Shown: positions 43,268 to 51,872 of the stretch, in pieces | Layout of the letters: each line of letters begins with the position of its first letter | Position numbering within the stretch: position 1 is the stretch's first letter | Program-made: the position numbers and the translations under genes | The notes under the pieces: model-generated | The model's input: the letters and a program-made list of their open reading frames with translations, nothing else | What the model was told of the DNA's origin: nothing | Database searches by the model: none | Assembly (NCBI RefSeq): GCF_000026105.1 | Contig: NC_008027.1 | Location: 117,501-181,500, forward strand | DNA from: Pseudomonas entomophila L48 | GTDB taxonomy: Bacteria > Pseudomonadota > Gammaproteobacteria > Pseudomonadales > Pseudomonadaceae | Direction of reading: 5' to 3' | DNA: 64,000 nt

Positions 43268-43354
43268 CTGTAGGAGCGGCTTCAGCCGCGATCACCCGCG
43301 AGCGGCTGCCAGGCACCGCGTTGCCGGCATCGCGGCTGAAGCCGCCCCTACAAG
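43268..43354. repeat. REP pair
   Basis: GTAGGAGCGGCTTCAGCCGC and its inverted copy (one mismatch, CCGCCCCTAC) flank a degraded inner hairpin. It follows the Sel1-repeat gene. Confidence 0.88.
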
Positions 43355-43396
43355 GTTCATGAACAACCTTTCATCCAAACCTGCCATCGCCCCCGG

Positions 43397-43444
43397 TTGA
43401 CGACAGGGGGAGGGCAGGGCGTATATTGATAGTTAGCAAACTAT
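43397..43444 (+). promoter_or_regulatory. Promoter and MarR-type operator of the efflux operon
   Basis: A -35-like TTGACG (43397-43402) and -10-like TATATT (43422-43427) are followed at once by ATAGTT-AGCA-AACTAT (43429-43444), a perfect dyad of the size and sequence type bound by MarR proteins. It starts 20 bp before the MarR-family gene, so autorepression is likely. The -35/-10 spacing of 19 is slightly long. Confidence 0.65.
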
Positions 43445-43464
43445 GAATATCCTCGGTTCCCTCT

Positions 43465-43902
43465 ATGTCCCTTGACGCACTGCACCTGAAGATCAGCAGC
43501 GGCATGGTCGTGGCCGCCCGGCATTGGCGTCGCCTGTGCCAGGGTGCGCTGACCGGCTATGGCATTTCCGAAGCCTGCGCCGTGCCGTTGCTGATGATCG
43601 TGCGCCTGGGCGACGGCGTGCACCAGGTGGCGGTGGCCCAGGCAGCCGGGTTGGAAAGCCCATCGCTGGTGCGCCTGCTCGACCAGCTGTGCAAGGCAGG
43701 CCTGGTGTGCCGCAGCGAAGACCCGCTGGACCGCCGCGCCAAAGCCCTGAGCCTCACCGCCGAAGGCCGCGCCCTGGCCGAGTCCATCGAGGGTGAACTG
43801 GTGCGCCTGCGCCGTGAAGTGCTGCACGGCATCGACCAGGCCGACCTGGAGGCCACCCTGCGCGTGATCCAGGCCTTCGAAGCGGCAGGCGCGCTACCAT
43901 GA
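43465..43902 (+). CDS. MarR-family transcriptional regulator
   Basis: 145 residues with the MarR winged helix: recognition region VAQAAGLESPSLVRLLDQL (about 58-76), wing SEDPLDRRAKALSLTAEGRA, and terminal dimerisation helices. First gene of an efflux operon, overlapping the next start by 4 bp. A palindrome at 43429-43444 is its probable operator. MarR proteins usually release DNA on binding phenolic compounds, which fits a pump of the aromatic-acid type. The ribosome site is weak. Confidence 0.93.
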   Translation: MSLDALHLKISSGMVVAARHWRRLCQGALTGYGISEACAVPLLMIVRLGDGVHQVAVAQAAGLESPSLVRLLDQLCKAGLVCRSEDPLDRRAKALSLTAEGRALAESIEGELVRLRREVLHGIDQADLEATLRVIQAFEAAGALP

Positions 43903-45986
43903 GTGGTTTCTTCAGCTCGGTGCCCCCGGCCCGCGACTGGTTCTATGGTGTGCGCACCTTCGCCGCCTCGATGATTGCCTTGTACATCGCCCTGCTGATG
44001 CAGTTGCCGCGCCCGTACTGGGCGATGGCCACGGTGTACATCGTCTCCAGCCCGTTCCTCGGCCCGACCACCTCCAAGGCACTGTACCGCGCCCTCGGCA
44101 CGCTGCTGGGCACCGGTGGGGCAATCTTCCTGGTGCCACCGCTGGTGCAGTCGCCCCTGCTGCTGAGCATCGCCATCGCCCTGTGGACCGGCACCCTGTT
44201 GTTCCTCTCGCTGAACCTGCGCACGGCCAACAACTACGTGCTGATGCTGGCCGGCTACACCCTGCCGATGATTGCCCTGGCCGTGGTCGACAACCCGCTG
44301 GCGGTGTTCGACGTGGCGTCGTCCCGCGCCCAGGAAATCTGCCTGGGGATCGTCTGCGCGGCGGTGGTCGGCGCGGTCTTCTGGCCTCGGCGCCTGGCAC
44401 CGGTGGTGGTCGGCGCCACCGGCAGCTGGTTCAACGAGGCGATCCGCTACAGCGACACCTACCTCGCCCGCGAAGCTAGCGCCGACAAGCTCGGCGGCAT
44501 GCGCGGCGCGATGGTCGCCACCTTCAACTCGCTGGAGATGATGATCGGTCAGCTCGGCCATGAAGGCGCCGGCCCGCACACCCTGAAAAATGCCCGTGAG
44601 CTGCGCGGCCGAATGATCCACTTGTTGCCGGTAATCGACGCGCTCGACGATGCCCTGGTCGCCCTGGAAGGCCGAGCCCCTGCCCAGTTCGCCCAGTTGC
44701 AACCGGTGCTGGACAACGCCCGCGAATGGCTCAAGGGCACCGCCGACAGTGCCTCGGTGGCGCGCTGGACAGCCCTGCATGAGCAGATCGACCGCCTGCA
44801 ACCTGGCGCTGCGGCCATCGACCAGCGCGCCGAGTTGCTGCTGTCCAACGCGCTCTACCGGCTGACCGAGTGGGCCGACCTCTGGCAGGACTGCTGCACC
44901 CTGCAGCATGCCTTGCGCACGGACGATGCCAAGCCCTGGCGCGCGGTGTATCGCCACTGGCGCCTGGGCCGCCTGACACCGTTCTTCGACCGTGGCCTGA
45001 TGCTCTACTCGGTGTTCTCCACGGTTACCGCCATTGTCGTCGCCTGCGGCCTGTGGATCGGCCTGGGCTGGAACGACGGCGCCAGCGCGGTGATCCTCGC
45101 CGCTGTGTCGTGCAGCTTCTTCGCCGCGATGGACGACCCGGCGCCGCAGATCTACCGGTTCTTCTTCTGGACGTTGATGTCGGTGATCTTCTCCAGCCTG
45201 TACCTGTTCCTGGTGCTGCCCAACCTGCACGACTTCGCCATGCTGGTGCTGGCCTTCGCCGTGCCGTTCATCTGCGTCGGCACCCTGACCGTGCAGCCGC
45301 GCTTCTACCTGGGCACCTTGCTGACCATCGTCAACACCTCGACCTTCATCAGCATCCAGGGTGCCTACGACGCCGACTTCTTCACCTTCATCAACGCCAA
45401 CCTGGCCGGCCCGGTGGGGCTGCTGTTCGCCTTCATCTGGACCCTGGTCGTGCGCCCATTCGGCGTGGAGCTGGCGGCCAAGCGCATGACCCGCTTTGCC
45501 TGGCGCGACATCGTCGAGATGACCGAGCCGGCCACGCTGGCCGAGCATCGCCAGGTCGGCGTGCAGATGCTTGATCGCCTGATGCAGCACCTGCCGCGCC
45601 TGTCGCAGACCGGCCAGGACAGCGGCGTGGCCCTGCGCGACCTGCGCGTGGGCCTGAACCTGCTCGACTTGCTGGCCTACCTGCCCCGGGCCGGCAGCCA
45701 GGCCCGCGAGCGCCTGCGCACCGTGGTCGAGGAAGTCGGCGGCCACTACGCCGCCTGCCTGCGCGCCAACCAGCGGTTGCACGCCCCGGCGGCGCTGCTG
45801 CGCAACATGGAGCGCGCGCGCCTGGCGCTGAACCTGGACGAACTGTACGAACGCGGCGATGCCCGCACTCACCTGCTGCACGCCCTGGCTGGCCTGCGCC
45901 TGGCGCTGCTGCCGGGGGTCGAGGTGATGCTCGAGCCTGCCGAACAAACGCAACTGCCCCCCGGCCTCGACGGAGCGCCCCTGTGA
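43899..45986 (+). CDS. FUSC/AaeB-family inner-membrane efflux protein
   Basis: 695 residues: a first block of about six membrane segments (about 20-170), a cytoplasmic region (about 170-365), a second membrane block (about 366-510, e.g. LMLYSVFSTVTAIVVACGLW) and a soluble C-terminus. This is the FUSC (fusaric acid resistance) / AaeB layout; relatives export aromatic carboxylic acids. The start overlaps the MarR stop (ATGA) and the end overlaps the DUF1656 start. The substrate is not shown by the sequence. Confidence 0.92.
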   Translation: MSGFFSSVPPARDWFYGVRTFAASMIALYIALLMQLPRPYWAMATVYIVSSPFLGPTTSKALYRALGTLLGTGGAIFLVPPLVQSPLLLSIAIALWTGTLLFLSLNLRTANNYVLMLAGYTLPMIALAVVDNPLAVFDVASSRAQEICLGIVCAAVVGAVFWPRRLAPVVVGATGSWFNEAIRYSDTYLAREASADKLGGMRGAMVATFNSLEMMIGQLGHEGAGPHTLKNARELRGRMIHLLPVIDALDDALVALEGRAPAQFAQLQPVLDNAREWLKGTADSASVARWTALHEQIDRLQPGAAAIDQRAELLLSNALYRLTEWADLWQDCCTLQHALRTDDAKPWRAVYRHWRLGRLTPFFDRGLMLYSVFSTVTAIVVACGLWIGLGWNDGASAVILAAVSCSFFAAMDDPAPQIYRFFFWTLMSVIFSSLYLFLVLPNLHDFAMLVLAFAVPFICVGTLTVQPRFYLGTLLTIVNTSTFISIQGAYDADFFTFINANLAGPVGLLFAFIWTLVVRPFGVELAAKRMTRFAWRDIVEMTEPATLAEHRQVGVQMLDRLMQHLPRLSQTGQDSGVALRDLRVGLNLLDLLAYLPRAGSQARERLRTVVEEVGGHYAACLRANQRLHAPAALLRNMERARLALNLDELYERGDARTHLLHALAGLRLALLPGVEVMLEPAEQTQLPPGLDGAPL

Positions 45987-46195
45987 TCGGTGAACTGGAT
46001 ATCAGCGGGGTGTTCCTGCCCACGCTGCTGGTGATGATGTTTGGTACCTACCTGTTGTACCTGGGCGTGCACGCGGTACTGGTGCGCCTGCATTTCTACC
46101 GCCTGGTCTGGCACCGGGCGTTGTTCAACGTTGCCCTGTATGCCGTGCTGCTTGGCGCGGTGGACCACTTTTGCCGAAGCCTGATGCTGCCATGA
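45983..46195 (+). CDS. DUF1656 small membrane protein
   Basis: 70 residues with two hydrophobic segments (FLPTLLVMMFGTYLLYLGVHAVLV in part, and LFNVALYAVLLGAV). This is the AaeX-like small protein nearly always found between FUSC and HlyD genes. The start is GTG at 45983, overlapping the FUSC stop; the stop overlaps the next ATG. Probably a pump accessory; the mechanism is unknown. Confidence 0.9.
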   Translation: MIGELDISGVFLPTLLVMMFGTYLLYLGVHAVLVRLHFYRLVWHRALFNVALYAVLLGAVDHFCRSLMLP

Positions 46196-47067
46196 AAAAA
46201 CCTTTGCTGACCCTGGGCCGCGTGGTCCTGACCTTGCTGGTAGTGACCTTCGCCGCCGTGCTCGTGTGGCAGATGGTCGTGTACTACATGTTCGCACCGT
46301 GGACCCGCGACGGGCATATCCGCGCCGACGTGATCCAGATCGCCCCTGATGTATCGGGGCTGATCCAGAAGGTCGAGGTGCGCGACAACCAGAACATCAA
46401 GCGCGGCGATGTGCTGTTCACCATCGACCAGGACCGCTTCACCCTGGCCTTGCGCCAAGCCAAGGCGACCCTGGCCGAGCGCCAGGAAACCCTGGCCCAG
46501 GCTTCGCGCGAAGCCCAGCGCAACCGCAAGCTGGGCAACCTGGTGGCGGCCGAGCAGCTGGAAGAGAGCCAGTCCCGCGAGGCCCGCGCGCGCTCGGCGG
46601 TCAATGAAGCCCAGGTGCAGGTGGACGTCGCCCAGCTGAACCTGGACCGTTCGGTGGTGCGCAGCCCGGTGGACGGCTACCTGAACGACCGCGCCCCACG
46701 CGCCCACGAGTTCGTCAGCGCCGGCCACCCGGTACTGTCGGTGGTCGACAGCACCTCCTACCACGTCGATGGCTATTTCGAAGAAACCAAGCTGGATGGC
46801 ATCCACATTGGCGACGCCGTGGAAATCCGCGTGATGGGTGACAACACCCGCCTGCGTGGCCGCGTGCAGAGCCTGGCCGCCGGCATCGAGGACCGTGACC
46901 GCAGCAGCGGCGCCAACCTGCTGCCCAACGTCAACCCGGCGTTCAGCTGGGTGCGCCTGGCCCAGCGGATCCCGGTGCGTATTGCGTTCGACGAGGTGCC
47001 GGAAGACTTCCGCATGATTGCCGGGCGCACCGCCACGGTGTCGATCATCGAGGACAAGCGCCCATGA
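46192..47067 (+). CDS. HlyD/AaeA-type periplasmic adaptor
   Basis: 291 residues. An N-terminal TM anchor (VVLTLLVVTFAAVLVWQMVV) is followed by a lipoyl half (IQIAPDVSGLIQKVEVRDNQ), a short coiled coil (LRQAKATLAERQETLAQASR) and a beta-barrel domain. It connects the FUSC protein to the outer-membrane channel encoded next. It has 4-bp ATGA overlaps at both ends. Confidence 0.93.
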   Translation: MKKPLLTLGRVVLTLLVVTFAAVLVWQMVVYYMFAPWTRDGHIRADVIQIAPDVSGLIQKVEVRDNQNIKRGDVLFTIDQDRFTLALRQAKATLAERQETLAQASREAQRNRKLGNLVAAEQLEESQSREARARSAVNEAQVQVDVAQLNLDRSVVRSPVDGYLNDRAPRAHEFVSAGHPVLSVVDSTSYHVDGYFEETKLDGIHIGDAVEIRVMGDNTRLRGRVQSLAAGIEDRDRSSGANLLPNVNPAFSWVRLAQRIPVRIAFDEVPEDFRMIAGRTATVSIIEDKRP

Positions 47068-48482
47068 AACACCTGATCCTGGCCGGGCTCAGCCTGTCCT
47101 TGGGCGCCTGCATGATGGTCGGCCCGAACTATGAGGTGCCCAAGGACGCAGCCGTGCAGCGCGCCGACCTCAACGGCCCGCTGCGCCAGGACGCCGACAG
47201 CGTGGTATCGGCACCGGTGGCCGAGGACTGGTGGCAGCTTTACCAAGACCCGCGCCTCGACACGCTGGTGCGTCAGGCCCTGAGCGCCAACACAGAATTG
47301 CGCGTGGCCGCCGCCAATATCGCCAAGGCACGCGCCCAGGTCGAAGTGGCCGAGTCCCAGGGAGGCTTCAACGGCGGTGTCAAGGCGGGCGCCCAGCGCC
47401 TGCAGGAGTCCGGCGAAGCCTTCCTGCTGCCGGAGAAAGTGCCGGTGGCCAACATCGGCGAGGCGATCATCAGCGCCAGCTACCAGTTTGACCTGTGGGG
47501 CACCTTCAAGCGCGGCACCGAGGCTGCCAAGGCCAATGCCGACGCGGTGCAGGCGGCCGCCGACACCGCGCGCATCACCCTGGTGGCCGATGTCGTCAGG
47601 GCCTACACCCAAGTGTGTTCGGCCAATGAGGAATACCACATCGCCCGCGAGTCGCTGGACCTGCAGGAGCAGAGCGTGCAACTGACTCAACGCTTGCGCG
47701 ACGCCGGCCGCGGCGACGAGACCCAGGTCACTCGTTCGCAGACGCAGTTCAAGTCGCTGCGTGCCGAGTTGCCCCGTTTCAAGGCCGAGCGCGAGGCCGG
47801 CTTGTATACGCTGGCCGCGTTGCTGGCCAAACCAGTCGAGCAACTGCCTGCGGGCACCGCCGATTGCGCCGAGCTGCCGCAGCTGGCGCAACTGATCCCG
47901 GTGGGTGACGGCGCCGCATTGCTCAAGCGCCGCCCCGACGTGCGCCAGGCCGAGCGCCAGCTGGCGGCGGCAACCGCCTACATCGGCGTGGCCACGGGCG
48001 CGTTGTACCCGGACATCAGCATCGGCGCCCAGGTGGGTACCATTGGCCTGCTGGAGAACCTCGGCGAGCCCTCGACCAACCGTTGGGGCTTCGGCCCGCA
48101 GATCAGCTGGAACATCCCCACCAACGGCACCCGCGCGCGCATTCGCGAGGCAGAGGCTTCCACCCAGGCGGCATTGGCGCACTTCGATGGCGTGGTGCTC
48201 AACGCCATCCGCGAAACCCAGACCCGGCTGGCCCAGTACAGCGCCTTGCTCGACCGCCGCGACGCCCTGGCCGACGCCGAGCGCTCGGCCAAGGAATCGG
48301 CGGACCAGACGCACCTGCGTTACCAGGTAGGGCGTGAGTCGTTCCTCGCCGACCTGCAGGCAACCCGTACCTACACCGATGTACGGTCACAGTTGGCGGC
48401 GGCGAACAGCCAGGTGGCGATGGGGCAGATTGGCGTGTTCCTGGCCTTGGGCGGGGGCTGGAAAGGGGCGGCCCGGCAATAG
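47064..48482 (+). CDS. Outer-membrane efflux lipoprotein (NodT/OprM family)
   Basis: 472 residues. A lipoprotein signal ends in the lipobox LGAC (Cys16), and two OEP domains follow with the conserved DWWQLYQDPRLDTLVRQAL near residues 53-71. It forms the exit duct of the efflux complex built by the three preceding genes. It starts inside the adaptor stop codon, so all five genes of the operon overlap. A hairpin at 48500-48521 follows. Confidence 0.93.
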   Translation: MKHLILAGLSLSLGACMMVGPNYEVPKDAAVQRADLNGPLRQDADSVVSAPVAEDWWQLYQDPRLDTLVRQALSANTELRVAAANIAKARAQVEVAESQGGFNGGVKAGAQRLQESGEAFLLPEKVPVANIGEAIISASYQFDLWGTFKRGTEAAKANADAVQAAADTARITLVADVVRAYTQVCSANEEYHIARESLDLQEQSVQLTQRLRDAGRGDETQVTRSQTQFKSLRAELPRFKAEREAGLYTLAALLAKPVEQLPAGTADCAELPQLAQLIPVGDGAALLKRRPDVRQAERQLAAATAYIGVATGALYPDISIGAQVGTIGLLENLGEPSTNRWGFGPQISWNIPTNGTRARIREAEASTQAALAHFDGVVLNAIRETQTRLAQYSALLDRRDALADAERSAKESADQTHLRYQVGRESFLADLQATRTYTDVRSQLAAANSQVAMGQIGVFLALGGGWKGAARQ

Positions 48483-48499
48483 CGAGGTACTTATCCACA

Positions 48500-48521
48500 G
48501 GCTCCAGCGCGGCTTGGAGCC
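48500..48521 (+). terminator. Possible terminator of the efflux operon
   Basis: GGCTCCA and TGGAGCC (7-bp stem, 8-nt loop) follow the stop codon, but without a T run. The remainder of the 213-bp gap to dsbB shows no gene. Confidence 0.4.
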
Positions 48522-48695
48522 TGCCTTGCAGCGTTGCGTCGAAATATCCTCTTGGTCCATAGGAATGCTCCTACTTGCAATAGAAGCGTTTCCTTGCCAA
48601 TCAGCGACTTGTCCGCGCCGTAGCGCCTTGATACAAAGCGCTCCTTTCCTCTACCGTTTCCAACCAATTCCCCACTTCGCGGACATTCATCACCC

Positions 48696-49202
48696 ATGTC
48701 GCTGGCCTGCCTGCGCAGCTTTTTCCTTCCCGCCCTGCTGGCCTCGACGGCCGTGCTGGTGGCATCGTTCCACCTGGAATCGGTGGTCGGCCTTGTGCCT
48801 TGCGCACTGTGTTTCAGCCAGCGCCTGATGCTCGGGGTGTACGCCCTGGTGTGCCTGGCCGCGCTCGTGCACTCGCCCGCCGCTCGAGGGCGACGTGCCT
48901 ATGCAGGGTTGGCGCTGGCGAGCGCGTTCGGCGGCGCGCTGCTGGCCGGCCGGCATGTCTGGCTGCAGGGCGACCCTCAGGTGGTCGACGGTTGTCACCT
49001 GCCGGTCGAGCAGGTCCTGCAGCGCCCGTTGGGCGAAATCCTGCAGATGTTCCTGCTGGGCAGCCCGGATTGCGTTTCCATCAGCTGGAGTTTCCTCGAC
49101 CTGACCTTGCCTGAATGGAGCTTGCTGGCGTTCCTGCTGCTGGCTGCGATGCCCTTGTCCTGGCTGGTGGCGTATCGTTTCCGCAAGCGCGCAATGGCTT
49201 GA
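48696..49202 (+). CDS. dsbB: DsbB-family disulfide-bond formation protein
   Basis: 168 residues with four membrane helices. The quinone-linked redox pairs are present: Cys36-Cys39 (CALC) in the first periplasmic loop and Cys100 (GCHLP) with Cys126 (DCVSIS) in the second. It reoxidises DsbA and passes electrons to quinone. In P. aeruginosa the copy next to algQ is called dsbH, so this is probably that paralogue rather than the main DsbB. Start ATG 48696; the ribosome site is weak. Confidence 0.92.
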   Translation: MSLACLRSFFLPALLASTAVLVASFHLESVVGLVPCALCFSQRLMLGVYALVCLAALVHSPAARGRRAYAGLALASAFGGALLAGRHVWLQGDPQVVDGCHLPVEQVLQRPLGEILQMFLLGSPDCVSISWSFLDLTLPEWSLLAFLLLAAMPLSWLVAYRFRKRAMA

Positions 49203-49206
49203 TCCA

Positions 49207-49229
49207 GAGCAATGTCGCGGGGATTGCTC
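49207..49229 (+). terminator. Hairpin after dsbB
   Basis: GAGCAAT and ATTGCTC form a 7-bp stem with a 9-nt loop 5 bp after the dsbB stop; there is no T run. Nothing else was recognised in the 231-bp gap before rsd. Confidence 0.4.
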
Positions 49230-49433
49230 GACCAGTGGCAGGTGGGATCGGGATTAAACGCTTGTATGAACTTTGTCCACTGCGTACCTTGAAGGGCAGG
49301 TCGCGCGGGAATAATCTCGCAGCACGCATACCCAAAACACACCTGTTCGATGCCGTTCTGCTGATGTCACCTTTGTGCCACGGTATTGTGTCGCGAGGTG
49401 CAGCGGCATCTATCCAGAAGGGAAGAGATCGTC

Positions 49434-49904
49434 ATGCTCGATAGTTGCCAGAACGCCCAGGAACGCTGGGGCGGTGTTCACAAGCTGATCGATCGTTGGC
49501 TGGAGGAGCGCCAGGAGCTGGTGCAAGCCTTCCGCGCACTGCGCGATGCCAAGCCGGCCTTTGCCGACAAGGACAAGAACCGCGATTTCTGCGCACTCCT
49601 GGTCGATTATGTCTCGGCCTGGCACTTCGAAGTCAGCGAGCAGCTGGTCAGCGAAGCCAAGGCCTTTGGCGATACCAAGGCCCTGGAGCTGGCCACGCAG
49701 ATCAACCCGCGTATCGATGACAGCACCCAGATCGCACTGGCCTTCAACGACCATTGCGAGAAGGGCGAGTGCACCGACCCCGAGCGTTTCGCCGACAAGC
49801 TGGGCAAGTTGGGCGGCCTGTTGCGCGAACGCTTCGAGCTGGAGGACTGCCTCATCGAAGTGCTGCATACCGCGCACAAGGAAGAGGACGCGCTGCAGGC
49901 CTGA
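49434..49904 (+). CDS. rsd: Rsd/AlgQ anti-sigma-70 regulator
   Basis: 156 residues, helical, typical of Rsd/AlgQ (ERWGGVHKLIDRWLEERQEL at the N-terminus; LVDYVSAWHFEVSEQL; RFELEDCLIEVLH). It binds the housekeeping sigma factor and so favours alternative sigma factors; in P. aeruginosa AlgQ influences alginate and siderophore genes. ATG 49434 follows GGGAAGAG. The order dsbB-rsd-FKBP-algP matches P. aeruginosa as I recall it. It converges with the FKBP gene, one base apart. Confidence 0.95.
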   Translation: MLDSCQNAQERWGGVHKLIDRWLEERQELVQAFRALRDAKPAFADKDKNRDFCALLVDYVSAWHFEVSEQLVSEAKAFGDTKALELATQINPRIDDSTQIALAFNDHCEKGECTDPERFADKLGKLGGLLRERFELEDCLIEVLHTAHKEEDALQA

Positions 49905-49905
49905 C

Positions 49906-50571
49906 TCAGTCGGCCACCGCCAGCAGTTCGATCTCGAACACCAACGGGGTGTAGGGCGCGATCAGGTCGCCCGCGCCGTCGGCGCCATAAGCTTGCGCCG
50001 ACGGTATCACCAGCCGCCATTTCGACCCCGCCTTCATCCTGGGCAGCGCCACTTGCCAGCCTTCGATCACCGAGTCCAGCTTGAACCACTGCGGTTGCTG
50101 GCTCTGGTCGAACACCGAGCCGTCCGGCAGTTTCCCCACGTAACGCACCTGCACGCTGCCGGTGGCCTTGGGTTGCGCGCCGTTGCCGCTGGCCAGTTCG
50201 CTGTAGAGGATGCCCTCGGGCAACTCATGGACGCCGGCGCGTGCGCGCTCGGTGGCCATGAAGCGCTTTTCCGCGTTCAGCAGGGTGTCCACGCGCGCCT
50301 GTTCGGCGGCGGCGTTGGCCTGCTCTTCATGCTGCTGCAGGATCGCATCCATCTGTGACTTGGCGATCCGTGGCGGCTGGCCCTGATAGGCCTGGCGCAG
50401 GCCTTCGACCAGGGCATCGAGTTGCAGGCCAGGTACCTCCTGGCGCAGGCGTTCGCCCAGGCTGGCGCCGAGGCTGTAGGCCAGGTCGCTGTCGTTGCCG
50501 GGTGGGGACTCGGGGTTGGCCAGCGCCAGTGGGGCCACCAGGCACAGGCCGAGAATCAGGTAACGAGGCAT
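49906..50571 (-). CDS. FKBP-type peptidyl-prolyl isomerase, exported
   Basis: 221 residues. The signal peptide MPRYLILGLCLVAPLALA is followed by a helical FKBP N-terminal dimerisation region (SDLAYSLGASLGERLRQEVP onward) and a C-terminal FKBP domain (about 125-220; VQVRYVGKLPDGSVFDQS, VIEGWQVALPRMKAGSKWRL, IPSAQAYG). This is the FkpA/Mip-like layout: a periplasmic chaperone-isomerase. ATG 50571 follows AGGAG; longer frames have no support. It is divergent from algP. Confidence 0.94.
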   Translation of the reverse strand: MPRYLILGLCLVAPLALANPESPPGNDSDLAYSLGASLGERLRQEVPGLQLDALVEGLRQAYQGQPPRIAKSQMDAILQQHEEQANAAAEQARVDTLLNAEKRFMATERARAGVHELPEGILYSELASGNGAQPKATGSVQVRYVGKLPDGSVFDQSQQPQWFKLDSVIEGWQVALPRMKAGSKWRLVIPSAQAYGADGAGDLIAPYTPLVFEIELLAVAD

Positions 50572-50795
50572 GGTCGACTCCTGCTGCAAAGAGCGCGAAG
50601 TATGCCAGCGTTGTCGAAGAAAGATGTGCAATTGTCGGCAAGGAATTAACAGGCAACTACACTTGCTTCCAGCTGCAAGACAACAACTTTGCCCAGGCAT
50701 GCAACGCGGCGCTACTGATACTGTCAACATGCCCTAGCGGCAGTAGCAGCAGAAGCATAGTATGAGTCGCACTCTCGTCAGCCAGGAGGTAATCC

Positions 50796-51872
50796 ATGTC
50801 GGCCAAAAAGAAAGCAGTCAGTACGCCGTTGCACCTGCTCCAGCAACTTTCGGGCAGCCTGCTCGAACATTTGGAAGATGCCTGCTCCCAAGCGCTGGCG
50901 GATGCCGAGAAACTGTTGGCCAAGTTGGAAAAACAACGTGGCAAGGCGCAGGAGAAACTGCACAACGCGCGCCTGAAGTTGCAGGACGCGGCCAAGGCCG
51001 GCAAAGCCAAGGCACAAGGCAAGGCACAGAAAGCAGCCGGTGAATTAGAAGCACTGCTCGATGCGCTCAAGGAGCGTCAGGCGCAGACCCGTACTTATAT
51101 CCAGCAACTCAAGCGTGACGCCCAGGAAAGCCTGAAGTTGGCGCAGGGCGTGGGCAAGGTACGCGAGGCCGCAGCCAAGGCGCTGCACTTGCGCTCCGAA
51201 GCACCGAAAGCCGCTGCAAGGCCGGCGGCCAAGCCAGCTGCAACAAAGGCCCCGGCCAAGGCCGCCACTGTGAAACCTGCAGCCAAGCCAGCCGCCAAAC
51301 CCGCTGCCGCGAAGGCCCCGGCCAGGACCGCCGCTGCAAAACCTGCAGCCAAGCCTGCCGCTAAACCTGTCGCTGCGAAGGCCCCGGCCAAGACCGCCGC
51401 TGCGAAACCTGCAGCCAAGCCAGCCGCCAAACCTGCTGCGGCGAAGGCCCCAGCCAAGACCGCCGCCGCAAAACCTGCAGCCAAGCCTGCTGCTAAACCT
51501 GTCGCTGCGAAGGCCCCGGCCAAGGCCGCCGCTGCGAAACCTGCGGCCAAGGCCGCCGCCAAACCTGCCGCCGCGAAAGCCCCGGCCAAGCCCGCCGCTG
51601 CGAAACCCGTAGCCAAGCCCGCCGCCAAACCTGCTGCCGCGAAAGCCCCGGCCAAGCCTGCTGCTGCAAAGCCTGCAGCCAAGCCAGCCGCCGCCAAGGC
51701 CCCGGCCAAGCCAGCCACCGTCAAGGCTCCAGCCAAGCCTGCTGCTGCGAAACCCGTCGCCAAGCCCGCCACACCAGCCGCCAGCGCCACGCCGGCTCCA
51801 GCGGCCAGCCCGGCAGCGCCAGCCGCCGCGGCGGCCAGCACCCCGGCTCAGTCGCCTTCCTCGGCCTCCTGA
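50796..51872 (+). CDS. algP: AlgP histone-like protein with KPAA repeats
   Basis: 358 residues. The N-terminal 140 residues are helical and charged (SGSLLEHLEDACSQALADAE; LDALKERQAQTRTYIQQLKR); the rest is a low-complexity Lys/Ala/Pro tail built from AAKPAAKPAAAKAPAK units, like the C-terminal tail of histone H1. In P. aeruginosa AlgP is a DNA-binding regulator near algQ. A strong ribosome site AGGAGGTAA precedes ATG. The tail is coded by 66-bp tandem repeats and is likely to vary in length. Its 3' end overlaps the convergent TIGR02444 gene by 25 bp. Confidence 0.94.
   Translation: MSAKKKAVSTPLHLLQQLSGSLLEHLEDACSQALADAEKLLAKLEKQRGKAQEKLHNARLKLQDAAKAGKAKAQGKAQKAAGELEALLDALKERQAQTRTYIQQLKRDAQESLKLAQGVGKVREAAAKALHLRSEAPKAAARPAAKPAATKAPAKAATVKPAAKPAAKPAAAKAPARTAAAKPAAKPAAKPVAAKAPAKTAAAKPAAKPAAKPAAAKAPAKTAAAKPAAKPAAKPVAAKAPAKAAAAKPAAKAAAKPAAAKAPAKPAAAKPVAKPAAKPAAAKAPAKPAAAKPAAKPAAAKAPAKPATVKAPAKPAAAKPVAKPATPAASATPAPAASPAAPAAAAASTPAQSPSSAS
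51246..51711 (+). repeat. 66-bp tandem repeats in algP
   Basis: AAGGCCCCGGCCAAG-type motifs recur with exact 66-bp spacing at 51246, 51312, 51378, 51444, 51510, 51576 and 51642, then after 54 bp at 51696. Each unit codes for 22 residues of KPAAKPAA sequence. Confidence 0.88.

Noticed and set aside
43557..45953. Minus-strand open frame of 798 codons
   Set aside because: Antisense of the MarR and FUSC genes; composition is His/Gln/Gly-rich shadow sequence.
48491..48499. Perfect DnaA box TTATCCACA
   Set aside because: A single 9-mer match in 64 kb is expected about once in two windows by chance; there is no cluster of boxes or origin gene context.
51230..51780. Possible CRISPR-like periodic repeats
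   Set aside because: The 66-bp periodicity is in frame, coding for KPAA repeats of AlgP, and lacks unique spacers.
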